Shown here: positions 20,768 to 31,989 of the stretch, one piece after another
Layout: each line of letters opens with the position of its first letter
Numbering within the stretch: the first letter of the stretch is position 1
Assembly: GCF_001704415.2 (NCBI RefSeq)
Contig: NC_030811.1
Coordinates: forward strand, 4,870,501 to 4,934,500
DNA: 64,000 bases
Direction: 5' to 3'
Origin: Capra hircus
Lineage: Eukaryota; Chordata; Mammalia; Artiodactyla; Bovidae
Made by a program: the position numbers and the translations under genes
The notes under the pieces: model-generated
Told to the model about the DNA's origin: nothing
What the model saw: the letters and a program-made list of their open reading frames with translations, nothing else
Databases searched by the model: none

Positions 20768-20870
20768 GACTTCCCTGCTGGTCCAATGGTGAAGACTCCT
20801 TGCTTCGAGTGGAGGGGGCATAGGTTCAGTCCCTGGTTGGGGAAGTTCCTGCATGCCACAAGGCCATTAT
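20768..20870 (+). mobile_element. CHR SINE
   Basis: Sense CHR: 'gacttccctgctggtccaat', 'ggttcagtccctggttgggg'. The remnants of the pol III A box (tggtccaatgg) and B box (ggttcagtccc) are visible. It ends in a short (ta)n. Confidence 0.88.
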
Positions 20871-21489
20871 ATATATATGCACAACACAGTACTCAGCATC
20901 TTCACGGAGGCCAGCACCTTCATCTGTAATTCACGTATGCTGTCCCAGGCCTTGAAGTGGCTCCCGAGTCTCAGATATCCTACCTTTTAAGGAGAAGATA
21001 GGCAGCCCAGGCTCTTTCTTGCCCTGCTTTTTGGTGGTTCATCACACGTAAACTTCCCCCAAATATCCTGCTGATGTCAAATCTGACAAAATTATAGTGA
21101 GTGGTTTTGGGACTGTATCCTTTTTCAGAGACAATAGATTACTTATAATCCCAGGGTCCAAATAATATGAATTTGTTACATCACTGCTTAAAAAATAAAT
21201 TTATGATATTGATTCTTTCAGGTTTAACATATCAAGCTACGCAAGCAGAGCACATTTTAAACGAATTGTAATTTATTATTTCCACTATTTGAAAAACACA
21301 TTCTGGTTGCACACGATCTTTGCTTAGGGTCTTCGTGCAAGCTCAAGCTGTTGGGTCTTTACGCTGGGACTACAACCATGCTGGTGGGGATAAGGCAGCA
21401 GTCACTTGCTATGAGTGAACCAAACGGTTTCTAAAGACCAGTGGGCAGGCTAGGCGGTGGGTAGCAGCACAAACTGCCTCAGCGAAAAG
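20871..21489. other. Unclassified single-copy DNA
   Basis: No repeat or exon is recognised in about 600 bp. Confidence 0.35.
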
Positions 21490-21845
21490 TTTTTATAGGG
21501 CTCCCCAGGTGGCCCAGTGGTTAAGAAACCACCTTGCAATGCAGGGGACCCTGGTTCGATCCCTGGTCCGGAAGATCCCATCTACCTCGGGGCAGCTTAG
21601 CCCGTGTGCTACAACTACCGAGCCCATGCTCTAGAGCCCACGAGCCGCAACGACTGTGCCCGTGTGCCCCAATACTGGAGCCTGCATGCCCTGGCCGCGC
21701 TGCCCTCAACGAGAGAAGCCATCACAGTGAGAAACCCACACACCGCAGCTAGAAAGCAGCCCCTGCTTGCCAAGGCTACAGCAAGGCTCAGCGTAGCAAT
21801 GAAGACCCAGTGCAGCCAAAAACAGAAGTAAATAAATTTTTTAAA
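21490..21845 (+). mobile_element. Full-length CHR-2-type SINE
   Basis: Sense tRNA-like head with A box TGGCCCAGTGG (21510-21520) and B box GGTTCGATCC (21553-21562), then the long CHR-2 body of repeated 'caactacc/gagccc/cgagccgcaac' units, ending in 'cagtgcagccaaaaacagaa' and an A-rich tail. This is one of the two complete long forms in the window; the other is at 56534. Confidence 0.92.
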
Positions 21846-21965
21846 GCTTTTATAAATTAATAGGAAAAACACTCAGAAAAATGAACCCAGTATGTAAACA
21901 GGCAATCCTCAGAAAGTACATTAAAAGTCATTAAAAATAATGAGCCTAACTGATAAGCCAGCTGT

Positions 21966-22168
21966 TAAGCTGCTAAGTCACTTCAGTCATGTCTGACTCT
22001 GTGTGACCCCAGAGACCAGGCTCCGCCGTCCCTGAGATTCTCCAGGCGAGAACACTGGAGTGGGTTGCCATTTCCTGACTCCTAGCAACCCCATGGACTG
22101 CAGCCTACCAGGCTCCTCCGCCTGTGGGATTTTCCAGGCAAGAGCACTGGCATGGGGTGCCACTGCCA
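21966..22168 (-). mobile_element. Bov-A2 dimer
   Basis: Antisense: first monomer 'ttcagtcatgtctgactctg', second 'accccatggactgcagccta', ending 'tggcatggggtgccactgcc'. The link between monomers is shortened. Confidence 0.9.
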
Positions 22169-22196
22169 GAAATGCAAATTTAAATGCTGTGCAACA

Positions 22197-22318
22197 GGGA
22201 CTTCCCTAGCCATCCACTGGTTAAGGCTCTGTGCTGCCATTGCAGGGAGTAGGGTTCAATCCCTGTTGAGGCAACTAAATTCCTGCATGCCTCATGGCAC
22301 CACAAAAAAAAAAAAAAT
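22197..22318 (+). mobile_element. CHR SINE
   Basis: Sense CHR: 'gacttccctagccatccact', 'gggttcaatccctgttgagg', ending in an A-run at 22303-22316. Confidence 0.9.
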
Positions 22319-22379
22319 TAAAACTAAATTTAATTTAATTTAAAAAATAATAATGATATGGAACATCATTTTTAGTCAA

Positions 22380-22735
22380 TTCAAGCTGATAATTTTGGAG
22401 AAAGTGGAATTAAATTTTCAAGCACTATAATAGAAGTGAAAGTCAGTGCAAATGTGAATAGCACTTTGGAAATCCATTTCTAGATCCTTAAAAATCCCTA
22501 TCCTTTGATCTGGGAATTCCCCTTCTCACACTATATCCAAAATATTTTTTCAATTGTAGAAAATAATATATAAAAATGCTGAAGTTGTTACTAATAATAG
22601 CAAATATAATTGAAAACAACCTTATTATTTAAAAATAAAAATCTGATAAATCAGCTAAAATATATTCATATAATGAGATATTATGCAGCCATTTAAAATG
22701 ATGTGTTTTAGCTATTTTGTTTCTGATGGTTCCCC
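22380..22735 (+). mobile_element. Old L1 3'-end fragment
   Basis: Sense text typical of old L1 3' ends: 'taatagcaaatataattgaa', 'aatgagatattatgcagcca', 'tttaaaatgatgtg'. A SINE follows, and weak antisense-L1 text appears at 23030-23130. Confidence 0.65.
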
Positions 22736-22751
22736 AGGTTTTCTCCCACTA

Positions 22752-22970
22752 GTGCCAGGTGGCAGTAGTGGTAAAGAACCCACCTGCCAATGCAGGAAAC
22801 ATGAGAAATGAGGGTCCGATCCCTGGGTCAAGAAGATCCCCTGGAGGAGGGCATGGCAACCCGCTCCAGTATTCTTGCCTGGAGAATCCCATGGATAGAG
22901 GAGCCTGGCAGGCTACCATCCATAGGGTTGCAAGAGTCGGACACAGCTGAAATGACTTAGCATGCACGCA
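22752..22970 (+). mobile_element. Bov-tA SINE
   Basis: Sense: 'taaagaacccacctgccaat' head, 'aagatcccctggaggagggc', tail 'gcaagagtcggacacagctg'. Confidence 0.92.
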
Positions 22971-23130
22971 CTCACAAGTTTCTGCCATCTGCTTAAGACC
23001 TAGAGTCTTCTCTAAGTTGACCATAATAAATTTAGCCTATTTTTTACTGGAGACATTTAGGTTATTTCCAAGCTGTTTTTCCATTTTAGACTACACTCAA
23101 GCAATAATTTATGTGAGCATTCAGATGCAC

Positions 23131-24339
23131 TCTAAAGACCAAGAAACACCTTGAAAAATGTCTTCAAAAGCAGATCTACTCTTGGGATCCCATGCTGGGT
23201 CTCTGAGCCAGCCCCACAAGCTTGATGAGAGCCCCAGCCTCCATCACTCCTTCCAAACCCAGAGGAAATGTTCGCAGTCACTCTTAAGATCACAGCTCCC
23301 GGGACCTCACATTTGTATCAAAGCACCCATGGTTGTCTTCCCTGAAGTCTCCACAGGCAAATCTGGAAACTGCTCAGGGACAAGCATACTTGCTCCTGGG
23401 AAGAGAGGTAAATCCCTCTGAGGTGTTTGCAGGCTACTGGGCTGCAAGAGATAAGGAGCAAACACTGAATCGTTATCTAGTGAGGAACTGAAGGCGCCTG
23501 AGTGTAGTCGAAGATGCAGAGGGAAATAGACAGGCAAACGGGGTGCCTGAGGGGGGCCCTGGGGAGGAGGCCACATTAACACTCCGGTCCCCAGTTACAT
23601 GCTCTTCAGTTGGTTTGGTTCTTGTTCTAGTACCCTCCCCCGAACCACCAGGGATGCTGCACTGAACTACGAGGACCAAGGAAAGAGGGGCGGTTACAGC
23701 TGTGGGGCTCTGGTCTCCTTGTGCTTTGTTTTGACAGAAGGACCACAGTTGCAGCAGGAGCCTGAAGTGGCAGCTTCTTAGTTTAGGAAATGCAGTGCAC
23801 AAAGCTGGGAGGAGATGAACCAGCGTTTCGTGAGCATCATCTTCACAGAGTATTCAGTGATGGGACTTGTGTGCTGAGAGGAGATGCAATTTTTCCGCAG
23901 TTAATGGAGCGTCCCGGCTCTTGTTGGTGATGGAGGAACCACCTGGAGCTTTGAATGAGATGCTTTCCTGGAGGTGTCGCAGTTAGGGTTCCAGTGTCAA
24001 GACAGCATTACTTCTTCTGAGAAGCATGACAGGGGTGAGGGAGATGAATGCAAGAACACGCAGAGGCTAGGGGAAGTTAAAGGGCAAAGGCCAGGTCGGG
24101 GAATAAGTGGAGCCACTGAGCATCTACTAGCGGCCTTTACCTGGAAAGTATCAGAGAGCTCCGCCTCCGGGTACCAGTCATGCCAAGGACCCTACAACTA
24201 CCCCGGGCTATTTCAGTACACCTACAGATCACCAATGACATGAATGTTAATATTTTATCATTCCAACTTGCACTTCTAAAAGTCCTCATTAATTTCACCA
24301 GATTAAAAACTGGCAAGCATACTGGTACAGATGAGAATC
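23131..24339. other. Single-copy block
   Basis: About 1.2 kb without recognised mobile elements. Open frames on both strands (for example 23158-23421 plus and 23802-23473 minus) overlap and show no known domain. No splice-framed exon can be supported. Confidence 0.35.
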
Positions 24340-24520
24340 ACAGCCTCCTTGCAGTGTCTGTGTGCCAGCTCGTCTGGGAGCCTGGGATGATTTGCCCTCC
24401 CTGTTTCAGCTCCGTAAAGGGGCTAATAATTAGCATTTGGAAGCCGAGTCACGCTTCCCCCACTGGAGGCCATTTGCTGATTGTTCATTAATTAATTAAC
24501 TGATTGGTTAGCAGTTCCTC
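24340..24520. promoter_or_regulatory. Candidate conserved non-coding element
   Basis: Dense homeodomain-type words: GGGGCTAATAATTAGCATTT (with TAATTAG) near 24419, and TTCATTAATTAATTAACTGA near 24485, followed by a CCAAT-like GATTGGTTAG. It lies at the end of the longest single-copy block. Function is inferred from texture alone. Confidence 0.35.
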
Positions 24521-24626
24521 TAGCACTGGCTAGTAAAGACCTTTGAGGCACTCTCCCCCTACCCACCCCCAACCCTGCACCCTGGTGGGAGAAGAATTTC
24601 CATAACCTCCTTGAAAGCCTTAGACG

Positions 24627-24665
24627 TGTGTGTGTGTGTGTGAGTGTGTGTGTCTTGTGTTGTGT
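24627..24665. repeat. (GT)n microsatellite, interrupted
   Basis: GT repeats interrupted by GA, CT and TT. Likely polymorphic in length. Confidence 0.9.
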
Positions 24666-24807
24666 AGCTTGCATAGTGCCCTGCACACCGAAAACACCTA
24701 AACCGTGAAGAGGTGGATATGTGAATAAATAGACACATGAAAATATATACTTTCTAGCTTTTTCCCATGTAGTAAATTTTTCTTTAAGCTTTAGCTTGAA
24801 AGAGAAC

Positions 24808-25024
24808 TTGAAAAGTAAAAGTGTTAGTCGCTCAGTCGTGTCTGACTCTTTGCGACCCCATGGACTGTATGTAGCCTGCCAGGCTCCTCTGTCCATGGGA
24901 TTTTCCCAGGCAAGAATACTAAAACAGGTTGCCATTTCCTTCTCCAAGGGATCTCCCCAACCCAGGGATCGAACCCGAGTCTCCTGCAGGCAGGATTCTT
25001 TACCATCTGAGTCATCAGGAAAGT
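24808..25024 (-). mobile_element. Bov-A2/Bov-tA SINE
   Basis: Antisense from 'agtaaaagtgttagtcgctc' to 'gagtcatcaggaaagtcc'. CpGs in the tail remain (tcgctcagtcgtg), which suggests a fairly young copy. Confidence 0.92.
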
Positions 25025-25159
25025 CCAATATCACCCAATCTAATAATTTCATTTTAAGTGTTAGGAAACAAGAGAATACATATGTGATCTCAGCTGTTAA
25101 GAGCACAGACTAATCTATGAGGGAAAAGAATCTGAAAAAAAATAGATGCATGTATGTAT

Positions 25160-25366
25160 GCTTCCCAGGCGGCGTGGTGGTTAAGAATCCGCCTGCCAAT
25201 GCAGGAGACCCAAGAGACTCAGCTTTGACCCCTGGGTTGAGAAGATTCCCTGGAGTAGGAAATGACACCCACTCTGGCCTGAAAAATTCCGTGAACAGAG
25301 GAGTCTGGCAAGCCACAGACCCTGGGGGTCGCAAAAAGTTGGACACCACTGAGCAACTGAGCACGT
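25160..25366 (+). mobile_element. Bov-tA SINE
   Basis: Sense: head 'cttcccaggcggcgtggtgg', 'gagactcagctttgacccct', tail 'ggtcgcaaaaagttggacac'. The 'ggcaacccactcc' centre is shortened. Confidence 0.9.
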
Positions 25367-25465
25367 GTATACGTATCACTGAATCACTTTGCAGTATACT
25401 TGAAATGAATGCAACAGTATAAATTAATTATACATACAACATTATAAATTAATTATAAAAAGATG

Positions 25466-25585
25466 GGACTTTCCTGGTGGTCCAGTGGCTAAGATCCCAG
25501 TCTTCCACAGGGGGAAAGAGTTCCATCCCTGGTCAGGGAAATAAGAGCCCACATGCTTCATGGCACAGCCAAAACCAAAACCACA
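25466..25585 (+). mobile_element. CHR SINE
   Basis: Sense: 'gggactttcctggtggtcca', 'ccatccctggtcagggaaat', ending in an A-rich (ccaaaa)n. It is preceded by two copies of ATAAATTAATTATA about 22 bp apart. Confidence 0.9.
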
Positions 25586-26160
25586 GACTAGACTATAAAT
25601 TCAGTCTTTTTCCACTGGAGAAAGGTGCCTGGTCTACCCGCCTTGAGCCTCTGCACAAATGCTGGGTATGCCTTCTGCCTCACCCAAGCTGGGCACACTG
25701 ACTCCCCTCCAGGAAGTGTTTGGACAATGAACCAGAACAAGGGAGTGGCTGAGGGTATGGGCAGATCATTCTCCCTGGCTCACGGGCAGCACTGAGTGTG
25801 AAGAAAGGTGAAACTTGCCATGTTTTGAAGGACTCTATAACATTCCAGGTAATTGCAGCATCGAAATGAGAGTGGCCACCATCTCAGGAACCCCTGCCTT
25901 TCAGAGCTAATTCAGACTGTTTTGAGACCACCTCAGAACCTCTGGTGTTAGAATTCAATATCACTATAATTATTTAAAACCTAGGATGGAATTAATTTTA
26001 AGATGATGACTCTTCAATGAAAAAAAAAAGTTAAATTCAAATTAGTTCAATCAGGTTTCCTAGAAGATTACAAGATTTAAAATTTTAAACTGTTGACCAA
26101 AATGAGAGAGTGAGGCTTGGGAACGTTTATCTTTGCTTTTCATGAGGCACAAATGGTAAC
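25586..26160. other. Unclassified single-copy DNA
   Basis: No repeat or exon is recognised. Confidence 0.35.
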
Positions 26161-26164
26161 CCCC

Positions 26165-26530
26165 TAAATTTGTATTGCACTTTCAACATTTCGGATCTGT
26201 TATCTTATTTGATTATTTGAGATGGGTACAGAAATTGTCACAATCCCATTTTAACAAATAATGAACTCTAGAAATTGAAATAAGTTCATCGTGAAATCAC
26301 CAATTCAGAGTTGGATAGTTAAAATGACAAAAGACCTTAGAAATTACTTATCCCAATACCTCATTTTTGGAGAAGGAAATGGCAACCCACTCCAATATTC
26401 TTGCCTGGAAAACCCCATGGACAGAGGAGCCTGGTGGGTTCCAGTCCATAGGATCACGAAGAGCCGGACATGACTGAGCGACTAACACTATACCTCATTT
26501 TAGAGATGAGGAAACAAATTTCCATCCTCT
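26165..26530 (-). repeat. MIR remnants, interrupted by a SINE
   Basis: Antisense MIR-like text: 'tcccattttaacaaataatg' (for the usual 'cccattttacagatgagg') near 26246. A second piece, 'tacctcattttagagatgag', is completed after the SINE at about 26490-26512. These may be one or two MIR copies. Confidence 0.65.
26368..26489 (+). mobile_element. Bov-tA/Bov-A SINE, headless
   Basis: Sense monomer lacking the tRNA head: 'tggagaaggaaatggcaacc' to 'tgactgagcgactaacact'. A perfect 12-bp duplication, ATACCTCATTTT, lies at 26356-26367 and 26490-26501. Confidence 0.95.
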
Positions 26531-27079
26531 CTTTCATCTTTAAAATAATATTTCTCTTGATATCATCATCTTCACAATTTATAGTAAGTAACTTCCTATA
26601 TCATTAGCAACTAACCAACCTTATATAATGCTTTGATTAAACAAAGCCTATACCATGAATTCTCATCACTCCTGTATTAAAAGATAATTTGAAAGATTAT
26701 TATTTTAAAGGTATAAATTATTATTCCTGGGTGAGTCTAAAATGAACACATGTCAAAACATTTACTTAACTAATGAGGTACTAGTAAAACGTTACAACTG
26801 ACTGGAAGGTTAACTCAGAGAACAGGAGATGATATAAAAATGATTTTACAGAATATGCAGAATAGATCTGTATGCAGGGCAATGATTAACTTGAGTTTCT
26901 ATGGACAAGAATTATTTGCATTATTGTCAGTTTTCTGCAGTTTACAAAGCTATAAAACAGCTCAAGACAAAGAAAGATAGCCTAGAAGCATGAGCTACAC
27001 AGGATACACCCAGTAATCGTTTGAGCACATTTCAGTCTTTCAGCATTTTTTCCTACATTTGTAAGAATTCAACTTGAGT
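26531..27079. other. AT-rich unclassified DNA
   Basis: No recognisable family in about 550 bp. Confidence 0.35.
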
Positions 27080-27371
27080 ACTACCAAATATTGAATAAGT
27101 AAATAATAGTAATTCTATATAAAATTTTCCAGAGGATCAAAAAGGAAGGAATACTTCCCAACTCATTCTATGAGCCCAGCATTACTCTATTACCAAAACC
27201 AGACCAAGACATTACAGAAGAAAAGCTGTCAACCAATACTCTTCATGAACATACATGTAATATTCTTACCTGATTAAATACACCAATATATAATGAGGAA
27301 AATACGTCAGGACTAGGGCGGTTTCTCCCATGAACGCAAGGTTGGTTTAACATTCGAGAATCAGTTAATGC

Positions 27372-27560
27372 TGGGACTTCACTCGTGGTCCAGTGACTTA
27401 GACTCCCAAAGCAGGGGGCCCAGGTTCAACCCCTGGTCAGGGAACTAGATCCCACAGGGTGCAGCTGAGAAGTCCATATACTGCAACTAAAAGATCCTAC
27501 ATTCTACAACTAAAGACCCACATGCCACAACTAAGACCAGCAGAGTCAAGTAAGGAAATG
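27372..27560 (+). mobile_element. CHR SINE (long form, partial)
   Basis: Sense: 'gggacttcactcgtggtcca', 'ggttcaacccctggtcaggg', then CHR-2-like 'ctgcaactaaaagatcc' and 'acaactaaagacccacatgc' units. It is inserted in the old L1. Confidence 0.88.
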
Positions 27561-27746
27561 ATACATAGTTTAAAAAAGAATCAGTAATGTAATTCACCAA
27601 ATAAACAAAGTCAGTAAAAGACATAGCATCTCAGTATTGAGACACAGAAAAAGCATTTGACAATATTCATCATCCCTTCCTAAGAAGGGTACTTGTTCAA
27701 CCTGTAAAAGAGCATCTATGAAAAACATACAGTTAACGTCATACTT

Positions 27747-27965
27747 GACTTCCCTGGTGGCTCAGATGGTAGGGAGTCTGCCTGCAGTGTGGGAGACCTG
27801 GGTTCGATCTCTGGGTGGGAGGATCCCCTGAAGAAGAAAATGCAACCCACTCCAGGATTCTTGCCGGGAGAATCCCATGGATGGAGGAGCCTGGCAGGCT
27901 ACAGTCCACGGGGGTCACAAAAGAGTCGGACACGACTGAGCGACTTCACTTTCTTTCTTTCTAAT
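27747..27965 (+). mobile_element. Bov-tA SINE
   Basis: Sense: 'gacttccctggtggctcaga', 'gacctgggttcgatctctgg', tail 'agtcggacacgactgagcga', then (tttc)n. Its CpG-bearing tail suggests a young copy. Confidence 0.93.
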
Positions 27966-28132
27966 GATGAGAGACTGAGTGCTTTCCTCTGTGATTAGGG
28001 AAAAAGCAAGTGTGTCCACTCTCATCTTTTTTTTAACAGTGTACTAGACGTTTCAGTCAGGGCAGTAAGGCCTAAAAATAAATAAAAGAAAGAAAGAAAG
28101 CAGTAAAGGAAAGAGAAAATAAAGCTGTCTTG

Positions 28133-28250
28133 GGAGTTCCCTGGTGACCTAGTGGTTAGGACTCGAAGCTTTCACTGCCATGGCCTGGATTCAATCCCTG
28201 GTCGGAGAACTGAGATCCCTTAAGCCACTTGACATAGCCAACAAAAAAAA
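28133..28250 (+). mobile_element. CHR SINE
   Basis: Sense: 'gggagttccctggtgaccta', 'attcaatccctggtcggaga', ending in an A-run. It is preceded by a short (gaaa)n at 28086-28100. Confidence 0.88.
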
Positions 28251-29212
28251 TGGGGGAAAAAAGCTATCTCTATTCATAGATGACATCATCATCTATGTAG
28301 AAAATTTGATGGAATCTACAAAAATGCTAAGAGAACTAATAAGAATTTAGCAATATTTTTAAGATGCAATATTAATTTTCAAAAATCAATATATTTATAT
28401 ATGCAAACAATAAACAATTGGAATTTGAAATTTGAAAGATTACATTTATGATGACATCAAAACAAATGAAACAGGGATCCATCTGATGAAAGATGTGTGA
28501 GCTCTGTACACTGAAAACTAATTAAACATGGCTGAAAGAAATCAGAGGAGACCTAAATAAAGGGAGAAATATATTTATTTGGAAGATTCGATCTTGTTAG
28601 AGTCAACACAATTCCAATCAGAATCCCAGGAGGCTTTTTTTAGGTATTGATAAGCTGATTTTAAAATCCACGTGGAAATGCAAACGACCTAGACTAGCTG
28701 AAACAAATTCAAAGAGGAAGTTTGAGGAACTGCATTACCTGATTTAAGACTTATTATAAAACTACGGTAATCAAGACAATGTGATATTGGTGTAAAAGTA
28801 GACAAACAGATCAATAGAATAGAAGTCCAGAAATAAACCCATATGCTTATACAGACATCAATTGATTTTCAACAAACATACAAAGGCAACTTAGATGAAG
28901 GATAATCTTTTCCATAAATGGTGCTAGAACAATTTGATATCCATATGCAAAAATGATAACTTAGACCCTATACCATACACAAAAGTTAACTCTGAATGTA
29001 AAACCTAAAACTTCTAGAAGAAAATCTATTGACCTTGATTTTATCAAAGATTTCTTAGATAGAAAACCAAAAATATAACCTACAAATGAAAATATATATA
29101 TATCTGAAAAAGGACTTCTATCCAGAACTTTTCTTTTTAAAAAAAGAAAAGGAAGAATATATATTCTTTTTTTTTTTTTTAACTCTCAAAACTCAACAAT
29201 AAGAAAGTAAAT

Positions 29213-29330
29213 TGGGAAACCCCTGGCAGTCCAGTGGTGAGGACTCTGCGCTTTCACTGTAAGGGGTATTGGTTCAATGAACAAAGATCCCATAAGCCAT
29301 CTGGCAAGGCCAAAACAAGAGAAAAAAAGA
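29213..29330 (+). mobile_element. CHR SINE
   Basis: Sense: 'gggaaacccctggcagtcca', 'ctctgcgctttcactgtaag', ending 'aaggccaaaacaagagaaaa'. The B-box region is damaged (ggttcaatgaacaa). Confidence 0.85.
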
Positions 29331-29640
29331 AAGAAGCCAGGTATGAGAGACTCCATACTGCATGTTACATTTATATAGATCTCTAGAGAATGCAAGCTAA
29401 TCTGTAGGCACAGATCAGCTGTTACCTTGGGACACAACTAGGAGCCTGGTATGGAGCGAGGCGTGGGGAGAGGCAGAGAGATGGGTCAGAAGAGGGCGTG
29501 AGGAGACTTTGGGGCGATGGACGTGCTCGCTGTCTCATGTTGGCAGTTCACAGTATATGTCAAAATTTATCAGATTGTGCCTTCAAGTGTGTGTAGTTTA
29601 CTGTACATCAGTTATACCTCAGTAAAGCTATTATTAACTG

Positions 29641-30744
29641 AGACCTACCATTAGAAGGCTTTGTTGCTTTTTTGTGCAATTTAGGTTGCCACCATGGTTT
29701 GAGAAGCTTGCTTTGAAATGTTAAGATGATGCCCAGCACAGACTCACCTTCCACCTTGGTTTGCTGGATGTATTGAGCTACTCTAGCTGCTGGGCAGGAC
29801 CTCTCACGCACCCTCATCTGAAAAGAACAATCTTCCCTGATGGAGGAAGACTGGTTTTCAGCCATTTTCAGGGAGGTCTCCGGGCAGCCACCATGGAGAC
29901 AGGCCTGGGTGGGAGATCAGGATAAGACCAAGAACTCAGGCTGGGAGCCTTTCTGTACTTCTCGTGCTATGGAAGGTGGGGTGTGGCCTAGGGTACCAGT
30001 TGGAAAAGCAAAAGAATGAGCTCAACTGGATTTTTTTTTTCGAGACTTGAGCCTCTTTGACAAAAAATCAACCCAGAATATTTGTCACCAAGATAAAAAA
30101 GTTGGATTAACCCTACTTCCTTTCCACATGTACCTGTCAGACTTAATTCTCTATTTAAATTTTGTTCCCTTCCACGTACATTTCAGCTATCTTTTCTCCT
30201 TATGAAATGGTTGGGAAACATGTGAGAGGCACGCAGTCTACACCCCGTGATTTTAACAGGATATAAGATGACAGCCCCATCCTCAAAGCCAGTGCCGGCT
30301 CCCTTTCCTCGCCTTTCGTCTGCAACATCTGTCTATAACATTCATGAGCAGAAAAAACACGCAAGACGTATACCCACATAACTAAGACTGAGGTTCTAAA
30401 AAAGTCAGCAAAGATACCTTTCAATATCCAAAAGCAGTGAAAATGAAAAGGTATTGTTACTTAGGAGAGTGGAAATGAGATCCCTGCAAAGAGTGTGCTT
30501 AGATAGCAGGAAAGTGCTTCCTTCCCTCTTATTAATGACTAGCTGCAGCCTAGTCCCTTAAAGTCGAGAAGCTTCTTCCCAGCAGCACAAGGATCTCCAC
30601 CCAGGAACAGAGAACTGGGGGAATCAGGCAAATGGACTTCGTGTCCCAGAGATGAGCACAACGGCATACCCCCAGGTCCAGCAGAGCACTGCTCTAAGGA
30701 AGTCACAGCAAAACTGCCAGTGCAGTGATGAACCTCAACAGCGG
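29641..30744. other. Single-copy DNA
   Basis: About 1.1 kb without recognised repeats. Several short open frames (for example 29865-29608 and 30424-30200, minus) have no family resemblance. No exon is called. Confidence 0.35.
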
Positions 30745-30905
30745 CAGCTGCAATAAAAGCTACCATGTACCCATCACGTACTGCGGCCCAACACCAGGCT
30801 AACTGCTCTGAATACATTCTTCTCTCCAGTCCTAGCAATCAGCGGAGGCGGCGCTGATGAAGGACATCTCCAGCTCTCTTTCCAGATGAAGAATAAGAAC
30901 TGAGA
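30745..30905 (-). repeat. MIR-type SINE remnant
   Basis: Antisense MIR phrases in order: 'aagctaccatgtacccatca', 'caacaccaggctaactgct', 'tacattcttctctccagtcc', 'ttccagatgaagaataagaa'. Confidence 0.6.
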
Positions 30906-31127
30906 AGGATTGGGATGATTTTTCTAACACTGATTCCAGAAAAGTCAAGGAGAGCGACCTGGCGTGGACAAACAGTAATATTACATAGGACCTATTTTAG
31001 AGTTGCAAGTTCTTTGGAGGCAAACAGGCATCGGCGTGACACAGGAAAGCCCAGTGAGAGGCAAGGAAGGTGCTGGGCTGGTTTGACTTTGGGCCCCACT
31101 TGCTGCTCTTTGAAGTCTCAGTCTCTC

Positions 31128-31445
31128 TGTTTCTCCTTCTCTTTTGGGCTGTGCTGGGTCTCTGCCGCTGCACAGGCTCTTCTCTAGTTGTGGGAGTGGG
31201 CTGCTCTCTAGCTGTGGCGCTCAGGCTTCTCGTTGCCGGGGCTCCTCTTTTTGCAGAGCAGGGGCCCTAGGGCGTGCGGGCTTCTGTAGGTGCGGCACGT
31301 GGACTCAGTCGTTGTAGCTCCTGGGCTCGAGGGCACAGGCTCAGTTGCTCCGTGGCACGTGGAATCTTCCTGGATCAGGGGTCGAACCCAGGTCTCCTGC
31401 TTTGGTAGGTGGATTTTTTACCCTGAAGCCAGCAGCGAAGCCCCT
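31128..31445 (-). mobile_element. CHR-2-type SINE, long form
   Basis: Antisense long CHR: 'ttgggctgtgctgggtctct', 'tagttgtgggagtgggctgc', 'gtggactcagtcgttgtagc', and the B-box side 'caggggtcgaacccaggtct'. It ends 'agccagcagcgaagcccc'. Confidence 0.9.
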
Positions 31446-31985
31446 CTGCTTGTCTTCTTGATACAGAGATACAGGCTCCGTTTTCTCTCCAAATCGAAAG
31501 CCATGGTAACCAGACATGTACTCCCACCTCTCATATGAATTCACCAGCACGTAAGGAGGGCTGGCTTAAATGCTTAGTGTACACTGGGCACCGAGTTACA
31601 AATATACACAAGGACAGCTCCCCAGGGTTGCCGCGACCAGAGAAGGCACAAAAAGAAGCAAAGCGTCATGACACAGTGAGATGAATAAGATGAAAAAGTG
31701 GGCAGAACCTGGCTTGGTATCAGGGAAGCTTTCCGGAGGCCCAGGATCTCAGAGGAGGGGACTGCCCTAGCCAGGCCTTCTTGCTGTTCGGGGTGCTGGT
31801 GGTTCCTTCAATTTGTGTCCAGGAGAGGTGGCTAAGGAATGGACTAAGCAAGTGATGGAGAGCAGAGACAGCACTTAGGTATTGGAGAATGGCCGATGCT
31901 TTGTTACCAGGGGAAGTTTGAAGTGGGAGCAGCAGAAACAAAGCTGGTTAACAGCCACTCATGGAGGACCTTCTGCGCTCTGTTA
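31446..31985. other. Unclassified, partly L2-like
   Basis: 31600-31780 has L2-like antisense wording (agggaagctttccggaggcc) but it is weak. No gene is recognised. Confidence 0.3.
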
Positions 31986-31989
31986 AGAA

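Larger units (their letters stand above)
27080..29640 (+). pseudogene. Old L1: ORF2 C-terminal half and 3'-UTR, dead
   Basis: In sense order it shows the L1 ORF2 reverse-transcriptase region: 'ccaaaaccagaccaagacat' (27198), 'acagaaaaagcatttgacaa' (27644), 'aatcccaggaggc' (28623), 'ataaacccatatgcttatac' (28835), 'taccatacacaaaagttaac' (28971). L1 3'-UTR-like text follows at about 29460-29635 (agttatacctcagtaaagct). Four SINEs and many stops break it. ORF2p is the endonuclease/reverse transcriptase of L1; this copy cannot encode it. Confidence 0.82.

Noticed and set aside
21490..21563. tRNA gene with A and B boxes
   Set aside because: The boxes belong to the tRNA-derived head of a CHR-2 SINE. 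There is no cloverleaf with an anticodon arm.
23158..23421. Possible exon ending in a GAG|GTAAAT donor
   Set aside because: No acceptor, partner exon or protein similarity is visible. One donor-like hexamer is expected by chance.
24492..25106. 204-codon minus-strand frame
   Set aside because: Half is Bov-A2 and part is a (GT)n-derived threonine/histidine run. No gene.
25421..25457. Two ATAAATTAATTATA copies as a target duplication
   Set aside because: Only about 8 bp lie between them and no element is present. AT-rich slippage is enough.
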